Source: Lineus longissimus (lineage: Eukaryota > Nemertea > Pilidiophora > Heteronemertea > Lineidae). From it: a DNA stretch of 64,000 nt. Within the stretch, counting starts at the first letter, position 1. The number at the start of each line of letters is the position of its first letter. This document shows positions 1-11,997 of this stretch, in pieces. The notes beneath the pieces are model-generated. The model searched no databases. It was not told where the DNA came from and was given only the letters and a program-made list of their open reading frames with translations. A program made the position numbers and the translations under genes. Where the stretch lies: contig NC_088313.1 in assembly GCF_910592395.1 (NCBI RefSeq), positions 12,068,937 through 12,132,936 of the forward strand, written 5' to 3'.

Positions 1-1973
1 TCTCTCCGTTTCTGACTATCTGTTGGTGGTTGTGATTAGATATGAGATAATATAGTTTCCTCACTATATAAGCCGTATTATCTCAGTCGTGAGTCAACAG
101 CCCTGCTAGCATGTGCATTTTAATTGAGGCTGGAATACTCGACCAATGTACAACTTATGATGGGAAAAATTAGTCCCATATTTGATGACGTATTTGGAGA
201 AAAAAAAGTACAATGTACATGTATGCACGTATAAGTCTTGGTATAAGTTGCCGACCTCAGACTCTCTATAAGGCTACGCCCTGAACGGAAGTGACTAGGG
301 TTTTCTAACCTCTCTGTGCAACCTGCGAAACAGGGGGCACCAGGTTTGCTAACTCCAGCAACTGGTCGGGTTGAATATGGTATTTAGAATTGATACTGAC
401 ATTCATATACAGAAGCATTCACAGCCATGTCGTCTTTGAGACTTCATTACAGACATTTCCTCATTATTTCTCTATGTTATTACTGTTGTAGCCTTCGAAC
501 TACAATTGCGTTGACTTAATCGATAAATTACATGGTTATGATTCACAGTTAATAAAGAAGACATGCAGCATGTTGAAAAATGGCAGATTTCATTTTATCT
601 CTGTAATTAAAACGCACATCGCCCGGGGTGAAGTACTGAATGGAATAGTATGACACGAATGGGACAGGAGATGATCGCTTTTATCGTCGAAAGTATTAGA
701 TTTTACAACTAATTTTGCTACAATAGGAGTAGCATGCTTTAGGCATTTATGTTAACACTTGAATCTCCAATGAAACAGTTCTTTCTGCGGTGAGTAGTAT
801 TTGGCCGATAAAATCTACCGTCACGCGAAATGCTCGAGTACAACAACTACAAATGTAAGGTTGGAAAAGGTATTAAGTATTTCTTTTGCCTAATAAATGG
901 ATGTCTTCGGTTATTGGTGAGCACTCTAGGAAACATAGATTCCGAAAAGTAGAAAAATCTAAGCCCGGAGCTACGACTATGATAGGCAGAACGTTAGCCA
1001 TGTGCCTCTTCACCTCCATTAGCAGGGAATTGCCAGTGGATATTACTTCTCGGGAAAGGATGAACAAAGTCGCTTTCTGTTGTTGTCACAAACATAGATT
1101 CATTATGACAATGCATTCACATGTTTTGCCTTCGGCTAGATTTTCGACCTTCTTTAATGGCTACAGTCGCTACTGAGGGATGGTTCTTACCGAAATATTC
1201 CGTGTTACTAGCGGTAGAAATAGGCAGACTTTGCAACTCTTACGAGGAGCTTCGAACGACAAAGAAAGAAATATGTATATATGGGCGTTTTATCGACAAC
1301 TGTTTTGGAAGAGTTTTCTGATCACTCGTGCTGCGAAATCTGAAAGCCTGTTTACGAGTGTCGCGTAAAGGAATCCGCACAGAACTTCATAGTTGATGAC
1401 ACCACAGACCTTCGTACTTCTTCGGTTGTAAGGGTTGCGAATCAAGCCTGCTTATGTCATGCAACGAGCCCAAGAAAGGTGTTTTTTCAATTGAGAAACA
1501 AACTAGCGAAAGTATATTGATACTGGTAACAAGCTGGTCAGCAGGGCCAAATTGGTTCATGACCTGTTGGTCCTGATTGAAGGACACTCACCTTTACCTG
1601 CTAGTTACGAGTGGGGGCCAAAATGAGAGCTGCTTTCGCAGCCAACTGCACCATTAGATTCACAGTGAAGTGGCTTTGGACATTGCATGTTGTTTTGTCC
1701 TGAGCTTATAATCAATACCGTCACCCTATTTGGTTCCTTTAATATTGATACTGGTATAAATGTCCTCGTATTGCAAAAGGTTGTTGATGTGTGCAAGCCT
1801 GGCCCAAAATCCGATAAATTATCCCCACATCAGTGAGTCTTCACGCCTGAAACTATTGGTGCACTGCTCAATTTACGGTAAGATGCGGCCGTTGACATGA
1901 TTGACACTGGCGCCCACGGCTATTCGCAATGCTCTTCATTGCGAGAAGATATTTGAATAAAATACCTATGACC
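1..1973. other. Non-coding stretch, nothing recognised
   Basis: Only short frames (up to 96 codons) with no domain. Two overlapping weak frames near 886-1368 differ in phase and look like chance. No repeats of note. Confidence 0.5.
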
Positions 1974-3128
1974 GTCCCCTAGTCCGAAGACCCGCTAGTC
2001 CGAAAAGTACGTTATGAAATTCATTTTGAAAAAAATCCCGCTAGTCCGATTGTCCGCTTGTGCGAATTCAGGGAATAGACCCGCTAATCCGAAATGAAAA
2101 AAGAAGACCAGCTACTCCGAAACGGTCATGAAATTACGGGATGACCCATAACATACTTCGCAAGACAGAATGAAAAGTATAATACATGTATACAGGTTAT
2201 CCTTGCCTATAACGTCTTTGGGTGACATAGCAATGAGGCCCGATGGGGTATATAATGATTATGTGTAGGCCTGACTATGTCATGTCACATGGTTATGAAA
2301 CCCAACGATATTGGTCAAATGTTTTTACGCCAGACTGCCACGGTCTGTGGGCGGGGGAAAATCATTCATTTGGTTACAGATACTTTGATGATGATTACTC
2401 GGGGGCGGTGCACACACGACTCTTGGCGTCAACCATGAAATGTGGCCTGCCTGCTATTGCAGGCCTAGGCCTAGAGGGCGGAGTTTACTACAAATATTTA
2501 TTGAGTATTCACACCCAATCCTGGTGATTCCCCTTTGTGGGGCTAATTAAACGTATGGTACATCTTCAGTTGTACAAGAAGGTATAGACGACGTTATAGG
2601 CAAGGATGACCAGTATGTAAATATGAGACAGCCCATCCGGCAATTGAGGTCGCCCTGAATCGCCAGTTATAATCCATAGTTCATGTGTGGGAAAGGTTCT
2701 TCCGTGTCTAGCCATAGCATTGTAATTAGCATTATTTCATACAAGCATCCTGACGTTTAATATTCATTATTTCAAAATGTCTTCTGTGAATAGCAAGCAC
2801 TATAAACAACAAATACTCCTAAATACGTATAATATTGCCAAATACACACAATTGTTAATTAGAGTCGCTGCTTCAGGTTGGCCCTATATGCACCTCTAAA
2901 AAAATCACATTCATCGTCATTTGAAGAAGGAAAAAAAATTCTAATGACTCAATGATTATTTTATTGTGAGAAAGCTGGCTTAGCGTAATATGACCTTACA
3001 TTGAGGATTACACTCTTTTCCGGGTTTTTTTTTCTTTTCATTATCCGCACTAGCGGACCGTTTTCTCACTTTCAGACTAGCGGGCCTGTTTCCATTTTCG
3101 GACTGGCGGACCTTCGCACGAGCGGCCA
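1974..3128. repeat. Fold-back region with CCGCTAGTCCGA-type motif arrays
   Basis: Between 1974 and 2121 a 12-14 bp motif (CCGCTAGTCCGAA and variants) occurs about six times. Its reverse complement (e.g. TTCGGACTGGCGG) occurs about four times at 3045-3128. Inside, 2195-2216 and 2590-2611 form a 22-bp inverted pair with one mismatch. The nesting suggests a foldback element of about 1.15 kb. The 94-codon plus-strand frame at 2243-2527 between the inner arms shows no recognisable domain. Confidence 0.65.
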
Positions 3129-4312
3129 GTAATCAAAATACCACACAGATTCGATTCCATCTAAGCCAGTAGTAATACATGTTTCACGGAAACCTCTAGC
3201 CATATCCGCTGAGTGATCAGTTCTTCCGTCACGGCGCGTTGCCATGACTCTCAATTCCTTGCAATTATTTGACCATTCTTTTTCATTTGTCGTTATCAGG
3301 TTATGATAAATGTTCACCTTGCATCATCTGATAAGCAAAATTGTAGGGATGGTGAATGTACAGTATGCACAGTGTATAATGCACATTGAATAGTTATACA
3401 AAGCATATATTCTAAAGGTAGGGTGGATTCTAACTTCATAAATATAATTGTGCAGTCTTAAAAATCGCGTTTTTATCGTGCTGAACACTAACGAAAATGA
3501 TGATCAATTTCACTCTGATGTTAGTTTATCATAGAGTCCAATACGCTTTCCCTGGTGTTCACATAGGCGTCATCAGGTCCAATGACTTGTCACAAGAGCT
3601 GAATGTTCCAATTTAGGCAATGGAGCTTTAGGTCCGCCCTTAGAGTCACCAGCTGGTTAGTCTAGGTCCGTCAGATATTATTACAGACCAGAGGAAGGTT
3701 CACCGTTCCTTTTTCAATCTTGTACAAACGGACATCTCCCAGTGCACGTTATATTTAAAAAAGATCCTAAAATATTGTTTTTTTGTGACTTCTGGGGGTT
3801 TACCCATCTAGCTAAAGTGTACTGGCTTTATCGCAGTCACCATCTGCTTACCATTCTACGTTGCTTGATTAACTAAAGGCAGGACAATTGATTTAACACA
3901 AGTCAATGAATCAACTGATTTAGGGGTAATGAGCAGACTTCACGTCTCGTAAGTGCTCGATATCAAGGAGAGGTTGTTAGGAAATGTTGATCACAATCAG
4001 TCGCCGTGGGAGTGATCAAATATCACTTCATTGAGTTAACTTCTTATAGGTGGATTCGTCAGTTGCGCTTTTTATCTACAGTCAGGCTTCATGGTATTTC
4101 TACAATATCTCCTAATTAAATTATCGGGTAATGGTTTTCGCGACTATATGGTTTGCATGCATCAGTTACGAGTTCTTGTTGTTCATAACACGGAACTTTT
4201 GTCGTTTTACTTAGTCCTAATATCGGCGGAATATGGACGTAGTAGTAGGATAACTTTACTATGATTGGTCACCCGAAGCATCTCTCTTCCTTTTGTGAGA
4301 TCTCGACATAAC

Positions 4313-5164
4313 GGTAGTATGTAAATGTTGAAACGAGCCAAATGAAACAAGACAAACAAAACGAACCTAATACATATTCTTAACATGAAATTGAAGATCA
4401 CGTTTAGATGTAATATGATTGCAAAGCGTTAGATTGATATTTACAAGCAATGAAAAAGCACCTTTATTCACTCAGGCCCACTTAATTTGGCCCGTTTAAC
4501 CTTTTTTAACAAGCCAAAATAAACGAGTGAATCAAACGTCCCATGGTGCACCTTGCAAAACTTAAAAAATGAACCAAATTGAATGGGACTATAATGTGAA
4601 TAGTATTTTATCTTATAAAAAAATACTTGACCGAATCCTGCAATGAATATTATATGTAGACTTGATCTTTCAGTTCAGGTTTTTTAAAAAATTGGCCCGT
4701 TGAATTTTTTTTAACAAGCCAAAATAAACGAGTGAATCAAACGTCCCATGGTGCACCTTGCAAAACTTAAAAAATGAACCAAATTGAATGGGACTATAAT
4801 GTGAATAGTATTTTATCTTATAAAAAAATACTTGACCGAATCCTGCAATGAATATTACATGTAGACTTGATCTTTCAGTTCAGGTTTTTTAAAAAATTGG
4901 CCCGTTGAAGTTTTTTTAACAAGCCAAAATAAACGAGTGAATCAAACGTCCCATGGTGCACCTTGCAAAACTTAAAAAGTGAACCAAATTGAATGGGACT
5001 ATAATGTGAATAGTATTTATTATATCTTATAAAAAAATACTTGACCGAATCCTGCAATGAATATTCTATGTAGACTTGATCTTTCGGTTCAGGTTTAAAA
5101 CGTTTATTTGGATCGCTTAGTTCGACTTGTTTCATTTGGCTCGTTTCAACATTTACATACTACC
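4313..5164. mobile_element. TIR element (MULE-like), 852 bp, with internal tandem repeats
   Basis: Perfect 39-bp terminal inverted repeats lie at 4313-4351 and 5126-5164, starting GGTAGTATGTAAATG. The nine bases outside each end match at seven positions (4304-4312 versus 5165-5173), a decayed 9-bp target duplication. A 9-bp duplication with long TIRs is typical of the Mutator superfamily. The centre is three tandem 205-bp units, so there is no transposase and the element is non-autonomous. Confidence 0.85.
4487..5097. repeat. Three tandem 205-bp units
   Basis: Units begin at 4487, 4692 and 4897 with TTGGCCCGTT and are nearly identical (small indels and a few substitutions). They include CCCATGGTGCACCTTGC and end in a run of T and A. 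They lie inside the TIR element, and their AACAAGCCAAAATAAACGAG phrase resembles the TIR itself. Confidence 0.95.
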
Positions 5165-5416
5165 AGACATTACACCCATATCTGTGGATGTGTACCCCAG
5201 AGAATCAATAGTCTACGTTACGCAACATCGGCAAACCAGGTGCTGGAAGTGAATTTGTAGTAATGTTTATCATTAGAGTGTCGAAAAAAATATGGTGCGA
5301 TTGTGGGAGATTGAGATGTTTAGCACCGCAGCCTGTCTGATGTTGAGTGATCCATGCCCACGTAAAGGAAGCGGCTGGATAATAGAGCCGTATATGGCTG
5401 GCGCGAGTGGACAGAA

Positions 5417-5605
5417 TTCAGAATTATGCCACGGCATAAATCGGAATTGTGGTGCACCATAAATCAACCAATCAAGATCTCGGATCTCGTGAATTATGCC
5501 GCGGCATAAATAGGAATTGTGGACGGAAGTGTCATTTATGGAGGACGGAAGTAAATCGGAATTGTGGTGCACCATAAATCGACCAATCAAAACCTCGGAT
5601 CTCAG
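5417..5605. repeat. Two-copy tandem duplication, about 114 bp
   Basis: TCGGAATTGTGGTGCACCAT followed by AAATC[AG]ACCAATCAA and CTCGGATCTC occurs from 5441 and again from 5555. A shorter GAATTATGCC[AG]CGGCATAAAT unit also repeats within it at about 5420 and 5491. It abuts the repeat at 5611. Confidence 0.85.
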
Positions 5606-5610
5606 ACTAG

Positions 5611-6346
5611 GCATGATGCCTGTCACTCATAAAGCACAGTCAACAGACATGTGGTTTCAGTATTAGGCCTTTCATTGTAGCAATGCGAAAATGTAAGCAA
5701 TTTTGGTTAGGTCCGTCATTTTTTATCACCAAGTAGCTTCTAGAGTGACTCAACCACTCTCTTGATTACAGCGGCCACCTCAGCGCCACCACGCGGGGCG
5801 TAATGGTATTAGGCCAAGTAACTTCGCGCGATACGCACCATTCTGGGAAAACTCAATGAGGAAGGATGCTCCTCGAGTCATTAGCATAATCTAATCTTGA
5901 CTCCAGCTCGAGGTAATCTTGCACAGTGTTTCTTCGGCCCAGATACATTGTGGTGGAAATCGTCTATTACATAGATCGCCTGGCTTGCGCCAGAATAATA
6001 AGTGAAGAAGGTTTGGCTGCGCTAGACTACTGTGATAAAAATGACCGTTGCAGAGACTCTGTGACGTAGGCATATTCTTTTTACAAATGAAAATGCTTTC
6101 AAAAGACGATAAGGAATGATGATTTATTAATATTTCCTGAACTATATACCTTCTAATTATCACTTTACATAAATAGGTTGGCGTTAGGTCGCGTGCTTTT
6201 CTTTCCCCGTGACAATATACAGCAAAATAGTTACAACCCCATAATCGCGCTATAAGTCATAATGAGATCACGGTGACCCGTTATAAATGTTTCGCCAGCT
6301 TCGCTATTTTGCCGCTACGCGGTGCGTTGGGTCCTTGCGTCAAGGG
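5611..6346. mobile_element. Interspersed repeat, copy 1
   Basis: About 735 bp homologous, in reverse orientation, to 46456-47665. Shared blocks run from the AAAGCACAGTCAACAGAC terminus through AGCGGCCACCTCAGCGCCAC and AGATACATTGTGGTGGAAA to the GCCAGCTTCGCTATTTTGCC end. No conserved coding frame survives: a 90-codon minus frame is only partly open in the other copy and shifts frame. It is probably a non-autonomous DNA or Helitron-type element. Copy 2 ends in a long hairpin, of which this copy keeps only one half. Confidence 0.85.
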
Positions 6347-8235
6347 TTTTCATGAACAACTTGAAACGTGCATAACAACTTAACAGTGTATTGATCGCAA
6401 ATCAATACTTACTACATAAGATTCTACTCAGCTTCCAGTTATTCATTTCATGTAAATATGCCTGATACAACAGCGTTTCAGCGCAAAATTGGTCAGGTTT
6501 TCCACCAGTTTTTTTTTTAAAACCTACAACAGAGTCATTGCTATAATGTATGGTTGTCCTGGCTCTTGTGAGTTCGATGCAAAAAACCAATTGGTTCCTT
6601 ACAACCAGAATATACACTGATAGACCTTTCATGAGTTTTTTTCAAATGTAATTTACCACGAGAGTATTATATTGGCTATTCGAAGTAGCGTCTACAAGGG
6701 CAGTGCACTAGACGCCTGTCATGATCGATCACTCCAAAGTGGCATATATCCAAGCGTTCATAACAGGCAGAATAGATCTCAGGGAATCGGGACTTCACCA
6801 TATCGGAGCCTGTGTCATGCGGCTGAACGGGAGGTCGTTTTCATTCCAATTCCACCTTCGAAAGTGTTGAATGGTTGGACCTGGTGGTGCGCTTTGCGGG
6901 AAGCTGCCAGCCGGGTGGCCTGCTTATCTGAAGATGTTGAGATGATTTGAGCCCGGTGATGAGGCAAGACGCAAACTATTAGGGTGAGTAGGGGCCTATC
7001 CTACGTTCACAAAAGATGCCTCGACGTCATTCTCTTGATTATGCCTACATGCCTGCTAAATATAACATATAAGAGAGCTAGCTATCGCAATCGCAATGAT
7101 CACAAAACGGAAAATATAAAGAGGGATGTACCGTGTCTATCATTCAGGCTCAAAAAGACACAGATATTTTAGTTTTCCGCAAAATCTCGAAGTGACCTTT
7201 ACCAAATTCTCATCACAGTAACACGGAGCTCCACTCAGGAAATGTAGACCAGTTAATATCCTATTGGTGATCCATGGCCTTTTAGCCTGTTGTATGGCAA
7301 GTGATAAAAAAGTTTTGTTTGAGAGTGCTTTTCCTCAGTTTTGGTATAGACTTCCGTGATTCAGCTGCTGCAAAAATGTAATCTCATCTGCTAACTGCCC
7401 ACGTTGATACGTACCGAGCTGGATTATTACAGCTCTGAAACAAGAGACGGCTGTTATTACTAAATACGGCATTGTTTAGAAGTAGGCCTACATGACAAAT
7501 AACTTTCTCTTCGAAAAGTAACATTTATAGCCTCGGTACAATTATAGCCCAAACAGCTATGATCGACAGCGTAGAAAATAGCTGGCAATACACACTAATG
7601 CACGCAGAGGCTATAAATGTATCGAAGCTATAATTGTACCACCTGTAAATTTACATTTTTTGCTTGCATTCACACAGATTTTATATATCACTGCATATAA
7701 TACAATTTTTTTCGCCGCGTCGACAAAAACGCCATAACGCCTTGAGACTTGAAGAATCAATTAGTATTCCCTCAATGTATTTATATATTTCCTCCTGTCT
7801 TGACGCTTTTCAGATTACCATTCCAAACTCAAGAGCTATGAGCACAGTCTTAAGCCCACTATCATGCTTAAATAATAACTTGCATATCAGCATATCTTCG
7901 GTGGCCGTTTCGATGGTTTCCATGAAAATCGTTGTTTTTTAGGGCATGTTCCGTTTGAGGGATAAAAAGTAAAAAAGAGAACATTTTCCACAGGGGCCTT
8001 CTAAGATTGGAAAGATGTGAGGAAGATATGCACAGATTCACAATCTCTAAATGTTTTCAAACACCATGTTTGTCCATAATTCCATGTGGCGTCCTCAGAT
8101 GTACTGACTTCATGAAGTGTTATTGAAAACATTCTCAACTTGCTCTACATCCGTGCTAATACGTTGTAAATCCGTACACAACCTTCCCAGTTTAAATTCA
8201 AGGAATTGACACCGAAGTGGAAGTTTTGATTGTCT
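6347..8235. other. Non-coding stretch
   Basis: Apart from the inverted repeat at 7522-7645 I see only frames below 95 codons without domains. No splice-bounded exon stands out. Confidence 0.45.
7522..7645. repeat. Imperfect inverted repeat
   Basis: ACATTTATAGCCTC (about 7523) pairs with GAGGCTATAAATGT (about 7608), and GTACAATTATAGC (about 7537) pairs with GCTATAATTGTAC (about 7627). The two pairs are shifted, so this is a rearranged or composite foldback. Confidence 0.6.
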
Positions 8236-8268
8236 CACCAAAACCGCGAGGGTGGAGCTAAAATATAA
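8236..8268. repeat. Dispersed repeat fragment (TCACCAAAACCGCGAG)
   Basis: TTGTCTCACCAAAACCGCGA followed by GGGTGGAGCTAAAAT recurs almost unchanged at 18738-18771, and a diverged inverse stands near 15174-15245 (TTAGCTCCACCCTCGC, then CACTTTGGTATCAA). It is a short interspersed family of unknown type. Confidence 0.65.
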
Positions 8269-8402
8269 ACCAAAGCCGAAGTAGAACCTAATGTGCTAAA
8301 TGGAGTTGTGGCATCGTAAAAATAGTAAAGTGGCATCCAATACTATGATATCACAGGTCGCACAATTTTATGTACAGGGCCGTTTCAAGGTGTCATGGAC
8401 CT

Positions 8403-8417
8403 CCCCCCCCCCCCCCC
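8403..8417. repeat. 15-bp poly-C tract
   Basis: A pure homopolymer inside a non-coding stretch. The proline run it gives in one frame is not evidence for a gene. Confidence 0.95.
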
Positions 8418-9231
8418 GCCCAAGTACTCGCCCAGAGTGAGCCTATAGATTTACATGATCTATTAAAAGGTCAGTTATTTCTAAGGGCTGAAAAAACGTT
8501 TTCAATGTTGCGAGTCATCAACAAATGGGTATACACTATTGATAAAATGCTAATGCATTGCCATTGGTTTGGAGACATGACGTCACAGGCATCCTGACGT
8601 AATAGAGAGCGTCTCCTATGCAAGAGTCTCTTAGGTTAATTTGGCGACATCCAGCGGCTCATAACTTTTTCCCAGACGTTCTGATGAAAATAATACCCCA
8701 AGGACTTATAGATCTATGGTAGTTCTTCAAATCATAAAATTTACGTTGTGGGTTGACCGTGCTAATTTCAGGGTTTGGGGGTCTGTCTGATGTTTTGGGG
8801 GTTGATCATTTTCGACTAATTTTTGACACGTGAATCGAATTTTTGACCACGACGGGTTAATTTGGCCCATGACACCACAATATTAGGTTACTGAACTGAA
8901 ACTTCATCATTAGGTTCCTTTTATAGAGAAAAAATTCATAATTTAAAAAAAAATATGTATTGATAATGGAAAACACATCCATACTGGTCACTGAGACCAT
9001 ATGCATCAGAAATTCAAATTAAATTGTTAACTTTTTACATCCGTTAATTTTGATGTTGAAGGAAAATGTATATATACGTGTACATTTTATTGTCGAAAAA
9101 AAATTCTCTGTTTTTCGTCTTGGATTTTTACGTGTCAGTCGGTTTGCCCTGGGGTATGTCGTAACTAAAAGGCGAGCATATGAAATGCTATTACTGTAAA
9201 AATTGGCGGGTTACTTCGTCGAAGAAAAACG

Positions 9232-9258
9232 CACTCTTAGAAATAAAGGTTTTTGAGC
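9232..9258. repeat. AGAAATAAAGGTTTTTGAGC family, copy 1
   Basis: CACTCTTAGAAATAAAGGTT with the following TTTGAGC recurs at 20671-20701 and, inverted, at 32257-32287. In the last copy it forms one arm of a hairpin. Confidence 0.6.
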
Positions 9259-9424
9259 TAAAATGTTTTCAATTGCTAAAAAACTGATGATTTTATGTAA
9301 GAGTGTGCGCGTAGCCTAAACGTGATAAATGCGAAGTAACCTTTCGTTGATATAGCAGCCTTCCGAGCGTTTTGTGACAGCTCGAATAGGTGCTAAATGG
9401 GTGTAAATTGCTGAGAGAAAAATT

Positions 9425-10255
9425 ATGGTATCCACCAAAATTCTACTTGCAGGATATTTTTTCAAAAACACTTTGTAACAAATAGCTATGATATTGTGGT
9501 TCTTGTTAGATCAGCCTGTAAAATTGTTGATGAAAATATGACATCCACCGAGATTTTCCCTCAGGATATCCTGAACACTTTGGAACAAATAGCCACGTTA
9601 TAGATTCCTGTGAGACTATATTTAACATGTACATGTAAGATAATTGATAAAAGAATATGATATCCAGCAGGATTATTTTTTCTTGTAGGATACCTTGAAC
9701 AATTGGGAACAAATAGCCATGTTAAAGATACTGTTAAGACCAGCCTGTAACTAGATTGTTGATAAAACATATTTACATAACCACATAGATTTGTTTTCTT
9801 GTAGGATATTTTGCACACTTGGTAACAAATAGCCATGTTATAGATTATGTTAAGACCAGCCTGTAAGATTGTATGATAGAAAATATTATATCCACCAAGA
9901 TTTGTTTTCTTGTAGGATATCTTGCACACTTGGTAACAAATAGCCATGTTATAGATTCCTGTGATCAGACTAACATGTATAATGTACATGTAAGATAATT
10001 AAGATCAGCCTGTAAGATTGTTGAAAAAAAAATCATATTATATATCCATCAAGATTTTTTAGGATATCTTGCATACATTATATTAATAGCCATGTTGAAG
10101 ATTCTGATAAGACCAGCCTGTAAGATTGTTGATAAAAACTATAATATCCGCCAAGATGTGTTTCCTTGTAGGATATCTTGAACTCTTCGTAACAAATAGC
10201 CATGATTTAGCCTATAGATTCTGTTAAGACCAGCCTGTGAGGTTATTAATAAAAG
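9425..10255. repeat. Degenerate satellite, about seven units of 105-146 bp
   Basis: Each unit carries the order TATCCACCAAGATT, TTGTAGGATAT, AACAAATAGCCATGTTATAG, AAGACCAGCCTGTAAGATTG and TTGATAAAA. The AATAGCCATG phrase starts near 9480, 9587, 9707, 9827, 9940, 10085 and 10196. The 142-codon minus-strand frame at 9561-9989 is a by-product of the repeat, not a gene. Confidence 0.9.
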
Positions 10256-11140
10256 CATGGACATGTCACCGATAAAAGGATTTCTAATGGATGAGTAGCC
10301 CCCAAAGTGATTTAGCGTAGATCTGACAAGCTCTGGCACCTTTCTATAAACAGCCTGTGATGACTGCATTAGTTCAGACGTGGTTAGATATAACTGTCAG
10401 ATTCATTTAGTTGATGGAATTACGCGATCGATTCTCTCCTTATCTTGTGTCCGTACTGCGCGCCGCCATCTCGATGTAGGGGTGGTCTTGGCCTACTGGT
10501 TCAAAGTTTAAATCCGCAATGCTGGTACAAATAATCCTGTTGCGGATCGACTCAATATGTACTCATTGAAGCATGACTGCAAACTATTAAATCCTCGGGG
10601 AGCGCGGTGGCACAACATTTGTGATCGGGAAGTCCCGGTGTAAAAGGAATTGACGTCCTAGGAATGTAGGACCCCATACAATAGCTTTGTATGGTCAACG
10701 AATGTGGTAAATGGTTTGGTTAGGTTAGCTACATAATCTTCAACAAAGGAACTCAGCGACTCTTTTCACTTTAAAGGATAGCTCCTGGAATAAATCGTTG
10801 GAAGCCTTTTTGAACGAAACCAATGGAAATATATTAAATGAGTATTCCTTTTTACCACAAACCTTTTGAAAGTGGAAGAAATATTATAGTTCAGGGAGAA
10901 AAATTGATATTAATAGTCCCTATTTTACTGACATGGACAGCGCCATTTTGAGTCAAATTTCCCTCGGTGATGACGCGGTGTGTGCAATGGCAGTGATTGG
11001 CTGAAATTCCTAAGCACCGATCGTGCATATTGTGGGCTTGTCACCGCTTTTCGCGCGTGCGCAGTGTGTGAATCCATGTCAATATCCGTTTCTTCGCGAT
11101 CTCTCTCGCATGTCTCAAGATTTCACGCAATTAAATCATT

Positions 11141-11512
11141 CTAATTTCGTTTTATTTGGACATTCGCGTAATATATGGATTGCTTGAATGCAAAATGCCT
11201 CGGTGCATAGCCCTCAGTTTGGCCATCTGACATCGGGTCCAGCTGCAGCTTCAATAGCTTGAGCCATAGCGTCATTGCCGTCAATGACTCAATCTCCCCC
11301 TCTTCATATTCCGGCTCAAACTGGTAGCCCTGTACACCAACATTTCCCCCTACATCCAAATCTTCATAACTCCCGCTGCTCATCGAAGTGTCACTGCTGT
11401 CAACGTAGCTTTCATCATCTGAAGCCCCCTTGATAACAATACAATAACACGATCTCAAATTATCAATCGGCTGACTGCTATTGTGACAATACTGACAATG
11501 TGAATTGCACAC
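11141..11512 (-). CDS. 123-codon ORF in the TTAA element
   Basis: The protein starts inside the element and reads against the plus strand. Residues about 30-75 are acidic and serine-rich and carry G-Y-Q-F-E-P-E-Y-E-E. An acidic run followed by a Y-x-F-E-P phrase is reminiscent of the N-terminus of invertebrate P2X7-tail-like (DZANK/P2RX7-C) proteins that are common near transposons, but the Cys-rich zinc domain expected next is not in this frame. It may be a first exon or a decayed remnant. A CRE (TGACGTCA, 11514-11521) sits just upstream of its ATG. Confidence 0.35.
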   Translation of the reverse strand: MCNSHCQYCHNSSQPIDNLRSCYCIVIKGASDDESYVDSSDTSMSSGSYEDLDVGGNVGVQGYQFEPEYEEGEIESLTAMTLWLKLLKLQLDPMSDGQTEGYAPRHFAFKQSIYYANVQIKRN

Positions 11513-11513
11513 G

Positions 11514-11521
11514 TGACGTCA
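11514..11521. promoter_or_regulatory. CRE-type palindrome TGACGTCA
   Basis: An 8-bp consensus ATF/CREB site within GTGACGTCAC, two bases upstream of the minus-strand ORF start at 11512. Whether it drives that ORF is inference. Confidence 0.45.
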
Positions 11522-11742
11522 CGATTCTCCGGTTTTGGAGGAGAGATCGCGAAAAAAGTGAGAAAATGGCGCCCTCCATAAACTCTGTGTTTAGTGGATT
11601 TAAAACACCTTTATTGGTACAAACGCAAATTTTTGAGCGATATACAGTCCTATATTGGAATAATAATGATATACGAAATATGCAGGTGCGTTAGTTTTCC
11701 CGATTATCGCTATAGCGATTTATTCCAGGAGCTATCCTTTAA

Positions 11743-11997
11743 CAAAAGGACCGGACTTAGATTCCAGGGGGACTTGCATTTCTTTTACAACGGGTTCGAT
11801 CCCGGCCGTTGCCACTTCGTAACTCTCTCAACTGGCCTTAAATGTCCTTACGTGTGCTAGACTGTGGCTGCACTTGGTTCTCAAGAAAGGTTTCTGGACA
11901 GGCTGGGTAAATATTGTTTGCGACTTTAAAGCGCTTTGAGACAGTAGATAATACAGTGTAAAGCGCTATATATAAGAAAAAACTGTTATTATTAGAA
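11743..11997 (+). mobile_element. tRNA-derived SINE
   Basis: A B-box GGTTCGATCCC lies at about 11794-11804 and an A-box-like TAGATTCCAGGGG about 35 bp upstream, the spacing of a tRNA-type Pol III promoter. The 3' half has AAAGCGCTTTGAGAC and GTAAAGCGCTATATA, a tail type shared with L2/CR1-class LINEs and their SINEs. It ends in GTTATTATTA. It begins directly at the right end of the TTAA element (10771-11742). The flanking duplication was not clear to me. Confidence 0.7.

Larger units (their letters stand above)
10771..11742. mobile_element. TTAA-bounded DNA transposon with perfect 27-bp TIRs
   Basis: Ends 10771-10797 and 11716-11742 are exact inverted repeats (starting TTAAAGGATAGCTCCTGGAA), and TTAA stands at both extremities. 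That is the target duplication of piggyBac- and Kolobok-type elements, leaving a TIR that starts AGGATAGC. Subterminal segments (GGCGCCATTTT and TGACGC/TGACGTCA blocks about 170 bp and 220 bp inside) are also inverted relative to each other. At 972 bp with one ORF it is probably non-autonomous or an internal deletion derivative. Confidence 0.85.

Noticed and set aside
5891-6163. 90-codon minus frame similar to a frame at 47108-47305
   Set aside because: Similarity is explained by the two DNA repeat copies; the second copy shifts frame, so there is no sign of selection on protein.
9561-9989. 142-codon minus-strand frame that looks repetitive
   Set aside because: It is produced by the satellite at 9425-10255; unit lengths vary and are not multiples of three.
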